A DNA stretch of 22,832 bases from Basidiobolus ranarum. Taxonomy: Eukaryota > Basidiobolomycota > Basidiobolomycetes > Basidiobolales. The position numbers and the translations under genes are program-made. The stretch is taken from contig JASJQH010007053.1 of NCBI GenBank assembly GCA_040143965.1, forward strand, positions 1 through 22,832, in the 5' to 3' direction. The number at the start of each line of letters is the position of its first letter. Position 1 is the stretch's first letter. Shown one piece after another: positions 1 through 8,808 of the stretch. The notes below the pieces were generated by a model. It did no database searches and was not told the origin of the DNA. It saw only the letters and a list, made by a program, of their open reading frames with translations.

Positions 1-932
1 ATAGCAATTATTCCCTATAAATAAAAAGAACTTGACTAAATCCTAGGTGTTTGTTACGTGTGAACAAGTACAACCTTACTTGGTAAAGATTATTTAGGGA
101 ACATTTGTGTGCGAAACCAGTTTCTAATAACGAATATTAAGGTTACTGAATGTCACAGTGGTTGCTCTATATGTTCCATTTGACTAGAGAAATTTTGAAG
201 TGCAAAGATCACAAACCCACCCTTACCCTTACCACTCTCACACGCTAACCATGGCCTCCACAACCATAAATCACAGCGCATTCTTGTTTCCAAACAATGA
301 TCAAATGTACAATCCAAACTTGGCAAAAAACTGTAACTATCCTTGATTTACGGTGTAACTTCAAAAGGGCACCTGGTGACAACTGATCATGTTCGATCAT
401 GACAAGTAATCTCTAGCCAATTAAACCCCGGCCGTATCTGACAAATGAGCGTTGAGGAGGCTAACCTTATTTCAGCATACTTTAATCTAATCTCGCTGGC
501 AATGCATGCTGATAATTACCCATTCACATAACAGTCTTGCAACAAAGAGAATTGAAGTCTACACTAAAAGTTTGTCATCACTGCCCAGGATAAACCATGG
601 CTTAATCTAGACTCTACTTCCCAGAGACTCCAATAGAGGCTTCTCACTCTGGAAGTTCGTAGCCAACACACAAAACCGGCTTTGTATTACATTCCAAAAG
701 GACGGGAGACATAATATAATATTAAGCATATCACCTCAGAATTGGAGAAAACGTACCGATTGTTTAATTAATTATCAAATTTATTGATTCTGGAAAAGTA
801 AAGAAATGATATATGTCGGCAGCACAGGAGTAAACAAGTGTATCGTTTATTTCGGCCTCATTCTATATACATTTGGTCTTTATATGCCTTTATTTCGTGT
901 TTTCGGATGATATTAGTTATATTTTCTATTCT
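1..932. other. Gene-free left flank
   Basis: No open frame, splice pattern or RNA gene that I could support lies here. Short open frames on both strands lack family resemblance. The last part, from about 838, is the 3' flank of the minus-strand RRS1 gene, and the plus-strand frames there are antisense shadows. The stretch may hold the promoter or end of a gene lying left of the window. Confidence 0.5.
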
Positions 933-1985
933 TTACTTTCTAGACTTCTTGATAGCTTTAGCAACATTGAGAACACCTTCGTTTCCAACAACCTTTTGCA
1001 AAATGTTCATAGAAGACTCCTTTTCTTGCTTGACATCAGAAATGGCGGGAGCAAACTTTCTCTTGACTCCCTTCACCTTAGGCTCATGCTGAAGTTTCTT
1101 GTCGAATTTACCTAAACTAGCAGTAGATGTCTTGGAAAGGCGAATCTCGCGCTCAAGCTCTCCCTTACGAACATCACGAGGGTTCTTGCCTTGACTAACG
1201 GCAGCAGCTTCTTCCAAGTTACGACGTTGACGGGCTTCGTTCTTGGCAACACGCTCCTTTTTGGCGGTTTTACGAGCGGCGTATTGATCCTCCAGAGGAT
1301 CGGCCTTGTCAGGTACTTCAATAAGCCAGTCACCTTGATCATCATTGATACCCTTGTAGCCATAACGAGGCTTGTATTCCCCAGTGGCTTCGTCCATAAC
1401 CATTCTTGAACGCTTTGTCTTCTGAATACCCTTGGCCTTGGCGAATTTCTCCCATCTTGTGAGAGGCTTACCTTTGGGCAACTATAAAGTAATAAAAATT
1501 AGTAAGCAATCAATATTTGGCATAACTACATAAAAAAATACGTACAGGCTTCTCACGAGGAATAACAGTCTTTTGTTCAGGAAGCTTGGCAACGACTCCG
1601 AGATCGTTAGACTCTACAGGAAGTTTGAAAATCTCGTTGATAAGAAGCTGAGTTCCTTGTCTGGTATAATCTTTCAAAAAGGAGTCAATTTCATCGTTGT
1701 TGCCACTAAAAGGTAATGAGAAATAAATCAATTTTCTGGTTCGACGGAAATGGCTTTGATGTCAAGGAAAATAATACATACGAAAAGCTACTATCTTCAA
1801 TAGGATTCTGATCGAAAGTGGCTAATAAAGCGAGATCAAAATCTACGGGAAGGAGTCTCTCGACCTCGATGGTCTTACTGCGAATAACAAATGTATTAGA
1901 GTGTATTCATAGACTTTACAGATATGTTAGCGTATAAACGTTACAATTTGTTCTTATGAGCCTCAAGAGCTTCAGTAACATCCAT
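933..1985 (-). CDS. RRS1: Ribosome biogenesis regulatory protein RRS1, four exons
   Basis: Rrs1 brings 5S rRNA, uL5 and uL18 into nucleolar pre-60S particles together with Rpf2. I read the exons as 1985-1945, 1877-1782, 1705-1546 and 1481-933, giving 281 residues with all junctions in phase. The first exon starts MDVTEALEAHK. The second and third junctions rebuild the family core: SFSGNNDEID, then IPREKP joined to LPKGKPLTRWEKFAKAKGI, which is the hallmark LPREKPxPKxKPxTRWExFAKxKGI block of Rrs1. The following GYKGINDDQGDWLIEV block and the basic, coiled C-terminus ending in KAIKKSRK also fit; the basic tail would serve nucleolar localisation. Introns begin GTAACG, GTATGT and GTACGT and end TAG or CAG. 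It is a little longer than yeast Rrs1 (about 200 residues) and shorter than the human protein. Identification is firm; exon 1 is the least certain part because it is only 41 bases. Confidence 0.93.
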
Positions 1986-2384
1986 TTTGGTGAAATATGT
2001 TTAGAGAATAGCAAACTAGAAATTGATGGTCCTTGTCTAATTCAAGTTAACTTGAATTTTTTTTTCTTTTTTTTTCTTAATAGTTTCATTTTACGGGACT
2101 GATTTCATATTTCTCCTTTTTTTTTCGTAGAAGCTATACTGCCAAACTCTAAAATGTGAAAGATTTTGGAATGAAGTATGATCGAATCTCCATGATTTTA
2201 TAAGCCAATGATCGGTAGGAATGGAAATATTACTACGGAGAAAATTTTTGAGTGTTTAGGATAGGAGTGAAGATATTGATTTCTTGTAGAAAAAATAGCT
2301 CAAGTGCGGACTGCCTTTGAATCATTTTTACCTTGTAGGCTCTAACGTATATTGCCCTCGACAACCAAGAAGTTTTATTTCCAA
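1986..2384. promoter_or_regulatory. Shared divergent promoter region with poly(T) tracts
   Basis: This 399-base gap separates the start codons of RRS1 (minus) and an unrecognised small protein (plus). It holds two homopolymer-like T runs on the plus strand, near 2056-2077 and 2117-2125. Poly(dT) runs of this kind are nucleosome-excluding promoter elements in many fungi and are frequent at ribosome-biogenesis genes. No TATA box or specific factor site could be assigned. That it drives both genes is inferred from the layout. Confidence 0.4.
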
Positions 2385-2777
2385 ATGTCCATGTATCCTT
2401 CCGCCGCCAACGTTGCCCAACATTTACTGGCAAAAAATGGTCCACAGACTACCAAACAAATTTACTCCAACTTCAGCCAATTTCCTCAGCTTACTTCCGT
2501 TCATTTCCTGAAGAAAAAGATATTACGTAACCTTCAGCTTCAAGAGCGTATTGTCAAGCGTAAAACTATGGCTAACAAAGATGCCAAGCCTGTTTGGTTG
2601 TGGTCTATTGAGAAAGAAGAGCTTGTCAATCAATATAAGGATCCCAAATTTAGTGAATTTAAGCCTACAGTGAAACCCATGTTTGTTAATCCTTTCGCTA
2701 CTTGGCAAGCTGAACAAGCCAAGAAGTTGGCTACTATCAGGAGAAATGCTCCCAGCAGTGACAAACGTTCCAAATAG
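2385..2777 (+). CDS. Small basic protein with winged-helix-like N-terminus, unrecognised
   Basis: An intact single-exon frame of 130 residues starting MSMYPSAANVAQHLL. I chose the ATG at 2385; the frame is open further upstream but has no ATG there, and a second ATG lies at 2391. Residues 4-60 look like a helix-turn-helix or winged-helix fold: an amphipathic helix, the stretch NGPQTTKQIYSNF, then FLKKKILRNLQLQERIVKRK, the shape of a domain that recognises nucleic acid. The middle has a WLWSIEKEEL strand, and the C-terminal half is basic and ends in SSDKRSK. I do not recognise the family. Small, basic proteins of this shape occur among fungal mitochondrial ribosomal proteins, but no cleavable presequence is evident, so that remains a guess. 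It sits head to head with RRS1, which hints at shared control. Composition and length make a real gene likely. Confidence 0.7.
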   Translation: MSMYPSAANVAQHLLAKNGPQTTKQIYSNFSQFPQLTSVHFLKKKILRNLQLQERIVKRKTMANKDAKPVWLWSIEKEELVNQYKDPKFSEFKPTVKPMFVNPFATWQAEQAKKLATIRRNAPSSDKRSK

Positions 2778-3105
2778 ATGCTCTTTGCTCTTTCGTTACT
2801 CTTACATCATACAACACAACTATTTATGCGATTTCTTTCGCCTCTGCATATTACATTAAAAAGAACGGTCATTGCTATTAAATGTACACAATACAATTGA
2901 ATCCACTTTATCATATTTCTTTGTTTTTATAAACAATGTCTGCTTGATCAAGAGCAACAAACTCAGGTATACCCGTGATTAAGAGCAATAAAATACGTCC
3001 CCATGGAAACATTCAAAGGGTAGACGTCAAGTGGTTGTTTTTGTAAAATAATGCATAGACTAAGCACGGCTTCTATAGTACATACCTGTGATTATAGGAT
3101 GAAGC
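2778..3105. other. Intergenic, convergent 3' flanks
   Basis: This gap lies between the stop codons of two converging genes, the unrecognised basic protein and RED. It is AT-rich, with AATAAA-like words such as the one near 2988 that could serve 3' end formation. No further gene seen. Confidence 0.4.
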
Positions 3106-4908
3106 TCAACTTTTATGCTTTTTACTCGCGGGCCCGTCCCCATATTTATCCTCCATAATTCGATTGACCATTTGAAGTTCACGGTTGAATTTCTGGCTTC
3201 CATTGGCCTTCTTCTTGGCAGGACGCTTCTTCTCGTCATCTGAATCCATGTCCCAACGAGACATTTGGCTGCGTTTTGCCCTAAGTTCCGCCATAGTAGC
3301 TTCGTCATCGGAAGCTGAGTGTTCAGAATCAAACGCATAATCCAAAGTAGATGCATTGGTGTCTCCACCTAATCCAAAGGTGGAGTAATCGCCTTCATAT
3401 GCATCCTTTGGGGATTCGGCCTTTGTGATGGCTTTATCGGATTGTTCATCAGCTAGTGGTGGAGGTTGAGAGGTTGATGCTGAACTAATTTTGTCGATGA
3501 TGGCTTTGACAGATGTGACTCGCTCGTTATTTTCTTTATCTTCATTCGATGAGTCGGCAAACATATCTTCAGCATCTTCAAAGTAAGAAGGCTTGTGTGC
3601 TGCTGTGCGCTCAGCTTTCTCTTCTTTTTCCTTTGCTCGACTTTCCTCGTCCACTTCTAATACATAGTCTCGACCAATACCTTCAAACATGTCATCATCA
3701 TCATCCATCCCAACAATAGGCTCTACCTTCACCTCTTCTTTTACTTTCTTTTTGGTCTTTTTCACGCCACTTTTTGCTAAGCCTCGACTACCCTCTCGAG
3801 CATATGTAAACACTTGACAAATTTTCTCAAGAATAATATTATTAGTCACCACTTTCTCTTTATCTGTAGCAGCAGATGGTAAATCAGCGATACTCCTGAC
3901 AGCAGTAGTAGGAATGTAGAATGGATCCCTATACTCGCCTTCTTCCTCCAATTCGAATACAAAAGCCATCCGTCCAGGGATCATAAACTCGTTAATTTTT
4001 GGATGTTGTGGTTTTGCCGTGGCATATTTGTACACATCTTCACCGAATTTAGTTATGAATTTAGGTGGTCCCTCGTCATCTTTAATGGAAGCTAATACTC
4101 GTTCAAGTTCAGAATCGGTCTTTTCGCTTGGTACGTCTGTGGTCTTATCACGGCGTACTTTTTCCAGCAATGCATAATCCAAGCCTTTGACTAAATGTGT
4201 ATGTTCTGCGTCTCCACCCAGATACTTGGATTTTTCATATGCTAGGTTAGGATCTTCTGAAGCTTCTAAAGTGGCAAGAATTTGCTCAGTTTCTACATAG
4301 TCAGGATTTTCACCTCGACGACGTTCCCGTGCTCTATCACGGTATTTTTCTGAATTAGCGGCTTCTTCATCGTTAGGGGCCCGCCATCTAAAATTTAAAC
4401 ATCAATAAATCCACTTTCTTATCAACTATTATCAATGAAGCTTCATATAATTTCCAAAAGATTTTTTGAGGGAGTATATATAAAGACCGGTATCATTTCA
4501 AAGGTGTACTTACTTTTTCTTAGATTTAGTGAATATAGGAGCAGTTGGATCGGCACTATTATTCCACCATTAATAGATAAGTATTTTCCTTAATTTTATA
4601 TTACCAAGCTAAGGGGAGTTTTTTTAAAGAAATGCTTTCCATACCCTAATCGAGGAGTTCCTGGAACGGTTCTTCTAGGAGTGAACATTCCAAAGTTTCC
4701 ATTACCTCTGGGGGTTGCTGCTATGTTACTACTACCTCCAGGACGTGGGGTGGAAAGTAATTTTCGAAAATCATCTTGTGATAATCTAGAAATTTAGTTT
4801 AATAATTCATTGACAGTTTGTGTCCAAGAAAAACTTTAATATAGTCTACCCTTTCTTATTGGGGTCTTCTGGTGCAACGAAACCAGAAGGAGCGGTTGGA
4901 TTTGACAT
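3106..4908 (-). CDS. RED: Spliceosomal protein RED (IK / SMU-2 family), four exons
   Basis: RED works with Smu1 in the spliceosomal B complex and supports splicing of short introns. I read the exons as 4908-4850, 4785-4645, 4555-4514 and 4387-3106, giving 507 residues (human RED is about 557). The RED_N signature is clear: LSQDDFRKLLSTPR at residues 21-34, APIFTKSKKKWRAP near 72-85, EKYRDRARERRRGENPDY at about 95-111, and KYLGGDAEHTHLVKGLDYALL at about 136-154. The third junction itself creates the KKKW sequence expected in the family, which supports the model. The central region is acidic (MDDDDDMFEG). The C-terminal part keeps the MSRWDMDSDDE block and ends in the basic KKHKS. The Arg-Glu/Asp repeat that gave animal RED its name is missing; only a short Glu/Lys-rich stretch stands there. 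The introns are 64-126 bases long. Confidence 0.93.
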
Positions 4909-5114
4909 ACTACTCTCGTTGTTTAGCAGAATTCAAGGATAAAAACTGTAGTCACGTCAGGATATTCTGAAAATAGGATAATAAGCCATATAAAAAAAAA
5001 TTCCATCAAAATCAGTATATTTTATATTTATTTCTAGCTGAGTTGAGAATATTAATAGATGGAGCACAACATAAAAAACGATATCTGTATGTATTCATTA
5101 TGCTAATTGTTCTT

Positions 5115-5771
5115 TCAAAAGGAATTGAATACAATGATAAAGCCTAGCATTGCCCAATATCCATTTAAACCATTTACAGCACCTATACTTCTATGCCCAG
5201 GCTGGGGGCTGGGCTTCGATGTAGGAAAAGTGTTGCTAGACTGACTTGATCCACTTTTCCGCGAAGAGAATGGATTGAATGATTGTGTTACAGTTGGACG
5301 ATAGGTTGGACTGGAACTGGTAGTCGGTCCAGGTGTGAATCCCATCTTAGTTCCGGTTGGAGAAGCGGTCACATGCAGGGTAGAAGTAGTTGGCGAGGGA
5401 ACAGGAAGTGGCTGATTAGGTGGATCAACCATCTTTTTATCATTATTCTTGTCATTATCCCATGTGGCCTCTTTCTCCTTCTCGTCTGGATTTTCAGATT
5501 CGAAATACTCCTCTTTTGATGATGATTCCCCGGTTTCTTCAGCATGGTCAGTAACGTTATCCACAGAAGTGGGATGTGAATCATGAATGGATGTGAACAT
5601 AATTGACGTGGTTTCCAACTCAGTGTAGGTACTGACAACTGTAACTGTAGGAGTGGGGGCACCCTGCTTACCCAAAACCCTGCCCTTCTCTATTCCTCCT
5701 TGCGGCTTACCCTGGATCTCATCAAAATAGATCAAGCTGATAAGAAATACTAACCGCCGAAGAAACCTCAT
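5115..5771 (-). CDS. Secreted Ser/Thr/Pro-rich protein with GPI-anchor signal
   Basis: A 218-residue single-exon frame. It begins with a signal peptide (MRFLRRLVFLISLIYF, likely cut near residue 21). It continues as a low-complexity domain rich in Ser, Thr and Pro with an acidic, charged middle (about residues 81-115), and ends in a short hydrophobic tail (GYWAMLGFIIVFNSF) preceded by small residues (SIGAVNG). That order of signal peptide, mucin-like stalk and hydrophobic C-terminus is the standard pattern for a GPI-anchored cell-wall or plasma-membrane protein. One N-glycosylation site (NVT) is at about residue 72, and many Ser/Thr sites could be O-mannosylated. No enzymatic domain is visible and I cannot name a family. 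The hydrophobic tail is rather short, so the anchor is inferred rather than certain. Confidence 0.75.
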   Translation of the reverse strand: MRFLRRLVFLISLIYFDEIQGKPQGGIEKGRVLGKQGAPTPTVTVVSTYTELETTSIMFTSIHDSHPTSVDNVTDHAEETGESSSKEEYFESENPDEKEKEATWDNDKNNDKKMVDPPNQPLPVPSPTTSTLHVTASPTGTKMGFTPGPTTSSSPTYRPTVTQSFNPFSSRKSGSSQSSNTFPTSKPSPQPGHRSIGAVNGLNGYWAMLGFIIVFNSF

Positions 5772-6632
5772 TTCTTTATTCGAGAGAGAGAGCCGGTTGA
5801 GTAGAAAGCTCAGGATACCTGAGAAATATAGGGAAGTGAGTTTAATATATAATCCAAGACTTGGCTGTTGAAACAGGAGGTTAAGAAATCAAAACCCGAG
5901 GTTTTGTAATGAAAGCAACGAATACATTGATTGTAACGTCGTTTGGATTCCATTAACTCTCCGTCCTCTGTAGATTAGATCTCCATACCCTAGCACCAGG
6001 AGTTTAAAAACCAGACTACGCTATCATTGAAGCATTTCCCTTAGCATAAATCACCTTTAACTATAGAGATATTTATAAATATACACTGAAGAGGGAATAT
6101 GTATATTTGGATACGCTAGGTATATTATAAATTCTTCTACTTAAAGGAAATCTGGGATAAAAATAACAGGTAACGTTCATATCTGGGGATCCCATGATAC
6201 GGGTTCTGTGATTGAAGCACCATTAATGGAATCTTCTGGCTATCATGTTCTTTATATGCTAGTGACTATCTCGACGCCTCTCGAAGCATTCCACAGATCT
6301 AACTAGGGGTCAGATTTCAGTGATGTCAGCGATTTTCCAGCCATTAGCTAATCATTGGTACCGAAAGTTTAGCGCTTAAATAAAAATAGATGACCATTCA
6401 GATCGCGGCTTACCTTCCATTTGGTCAGCATAATCCTTGAAATGACTGGATAGTATCGCTTCTGTCCCAACTTGGCGGAATGTTTCCATTTTAGTAAATG
6501 AAGGAATTATTTGCTATTCGTTCTATAATTATATTTTCCAATTTGACGAAGTGTTACTTTCTTATAAATGGTATCCATGGGCTTGGTCAACTAACTTTTG
6601 TTTCCCTTTTTCTATTAGATACTCTTGCAGAC
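5772..6632. promoter_or_regulatory. Divergent intergenic region between the GPI-type protein and Kch-like genes
   Basis: This 861-base gap lies between two divergent genes and should hold both promoters. A purine-rich GA run is near 5781-5793. Directly before the Kch-like start there is a pyrimidine-rich stretch followed by TCTATTAG and GCAG, so part of the 5' UTR may be an intron. No separate gene could be supported. Confidence 0.35.
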
Positions 6633-8254
6633 ATGGGTTGCTGTTGTGGTGGTGATGCCAAGTGGAAAAGAGAAGTAATCAATGATCACAAATTCGACTA
6701 CGTTGATGTGGATGAGTTTCGCGACGAGTCTTTCTTCTCCAAATTTAAATACATGTTTGTATTTATATTCACTATCAAGTCTGTGCTTATCTACGTACTG
6801 GATATATATACAGCAGTGATGCTTATTGCATTCAACTCTTGGACCTCTTCAGTTCACTCCCAGATTAGTTTCAAATATACTCGTTGGATTTTCACAGCCT
6901 CTATCCTTGCTTCCTATGTTCTAGTATTTTTTGAGTTCAAAAAAGCACGTGCTATCATCCGCTCAAGAGATATCTCGTTCGCATTTACTTCTATCATTGC
7001 AAACCGCTATTACACCCTTCGTTCTTATCCACACTACTGCTTTTTCAACCAAATCCATAGCCAAAAGAGATTCAAGGATGATGTGGCTTTCTATGTTTTC
7101 TTTGCTCTCAAAGGTATTTTAATGCTTTGCTAGGATGTGCTTTACCAGAGTTAATCTAACATGTGTGTACCTGTATAGGTTGGAAAAGATTTCTTTTTGC
7201 CGAAGCTCCTCGTCAGGTGGTCAATGGCTACACCCTAGTTCGACTATTTATGAAAGGGTTTTACGACTTTCACAACTTATATATACCTGAGAATATGTTG
7301 GCAAATATCTCTCTGATAACCATGGGAGTGCCGTTTGTTTTGTTCGTTATCTCAGCTATCCTCACCTTCATTGCTGGATTGTTATATATTCCTTTGGTTT
7401 GCCAAATTCGAGGTAACCTCAAGGAGTATTGTTGCCATAAAATCGATAAACGGTATGTATTTTTGCAATCAATCCTCACTGAGTTTCTTATTGACAACGA
7501 TGTTTTTAGTGTTGCTGAGTTATTACGTATCAGATCTCAAAAAAGAGTATTACGTGACCAGATGTTGAACGGCACACTCCAGCCAACTAAGCCTACTATC
7601 GCAGGAATTGACGAGATAATAATGACCGAAAGTATTGGGTCCGCTGGCGGAGCCACAATCGTCGAAGTTGAAAAACAGAATATATCTTCTACCTATTCAG
7701 CACCTGTAGAGTCTAAATCGGCGGGTGCACGAGCTCGTCGTCTGAGTCAATCATTCCTACTGTCAGATGTAGCTAATGCTTCAGATCAGCGCAGCTACAC
7801 CATTGCTGTCAATCGTGAATATCGTGCTGTTCAGCAGCAGCAATCTCGATTAGCTAATCAAAAACCAACGCTGCCGAATATTAATCAATTATTTTCTGAG
7901 ACTTCTGAAGGAACTGGTGCTGTAATTGATGCATCTCATCGCACTTACATATCCTTGGACAGCCGATCTGCATCCGGCTCTGATAATTACTCCGACCACA
8001 GCTCAAATCCCTCTGAGCATCCTACTTCTTCAACCTCACATAGCCATGAGACCAGTGACTACCGAAGAAATGCTCGTCCGTCATCACCTTTGAACGAATC
8101 CTCAGGTTATGCCGCATATGATCTTGATGAATTGCCTAACAGATACCAAGACAAGGCGAATCGACCTAGCCGGACTCATAGACCTGTAGCAACAATGCCA
8201 AACCTATCCGATAGCGTTCCCAAGGTTGCACACAAGGGAGCAGTCAATTTCTAA
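6633..8254 (+). CDS. KCH1: Kch-family (Kch1/Prm6-like) potassium transporter, two exons
   Basis: Kch proteins are fungus-specific membrane proteins that give low-affinity potassium influx at the plasma membrane and, in yeast, act in the calcium response to pheromone. Exons are 6633-7113 and 7179-8254, giving 518 residues; the junction restores FFALKGWKRFLFAEAPRQVV. The N-terminus carries the family motif KWKREVINDHKFDYVDVDEF (residues 10-29), then membrane segments at about 41-67, 85-102 and 146-162 and a long hydrophobic region at about 203-236. The chosen ATG gives MGCCCGG, a good membrane acylation signal. An upstream in-frame ATG at 6498 would add 45 residues that hide it. The last 260 or so residues are Ser-rich, disordered and probably cytoplasmic, with likely phosphosites such as RARRLSQS. 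The family assignment rests on this motif and the membrane layout from memory; whether it is closer to Kch1 or Kch2 cannot be told. Confidence 0.85.
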
Positions 8255-8808
8255 TTATTATTGTATTATGCTAGATATGCTTATAGCCTGTGTACATTTT
8301 TAGCATTCGTAAGACTTAAAATCTTTGTAATCTATAAATCAAATTATATGACCAAGTAGATAGATTATTGGTGACAATAAACTCTGTTAAATGTCAATTG
8401 CGCGCAAATATCTATGTGTTCTCTTCTGGCGAACTTTGAGAAGGAAAGTGATAGCTGTACCAAGGTGATTGGTAATTTTGGACTGCTTTATGTTGAAAAT
8501 TCCCAACACTTTATTGATGCTGAAAACCTATTCGAAAATCTAGTGAAAAATACAATACATGCTTTGTAATTTCACAGATTAATGACCCCTGTTTCTGATC
8601 AGTCTAGGTACAATCACCGTCGTCATTCATCGTTAGTGCTCAAAAGTAACGTATTTTGGGTCCCCTTTTTGAAATCTTTCTCGCCATTCAATACTCTCTT
8701 TACCGAGTAGCTCACATTTTCTCCTCTGCATTTGTTTATATTCCCCTTCTATTTAAGTAGTAAAGAGAAATACAGTTCAGTAATCCCTAAAATATTTTTT
8801 ATGTAAAT
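8255..8808. promoter_or_regulatory. Intergenic region, 3' end of Kch-like gene and promoter of TAPT1-like gene
   Basis: The first part is the AT-rich 3' flank of the Kch-like gene. The last 200 bases are pyrimidine-rich (near 8641-8760) and lead to the start of the next gene in the same direction. No coding frame seen. Confidence 0.35.
8801..8806 (+). promoter_or_regulatory. Start-stop upstream ORF (ATG TAA) before the TAPT1-like gene
   Basis: An ATG followed at once by TAA lies with only two bases between it and the main ATG at 8809. Its context is poor (T at -3), while the main ATG has A at -3 and G at +4. If transcription starts upstream, this minimal ORF could make ribosomes pause or be skipped by leaky scanning, which would tune translation. 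The transcript start is unknown, so its role is inferred. Confidence 0.4.

Noticed and set aside
838-1115. Plus-strand open frames of 80-84 codons
   Set aside because: They are antisense to the last exon and 3' flank of RRS1, which is firmly identified on the other strand.
6498-6632. Extension of the Kch-like protein to the upstream in-frame ATG
   Set aside because: The 45 extra residues show no family resemblance, and the internal ATG gives a sensible MGCCC start directly before the conserved KWKREV motif.
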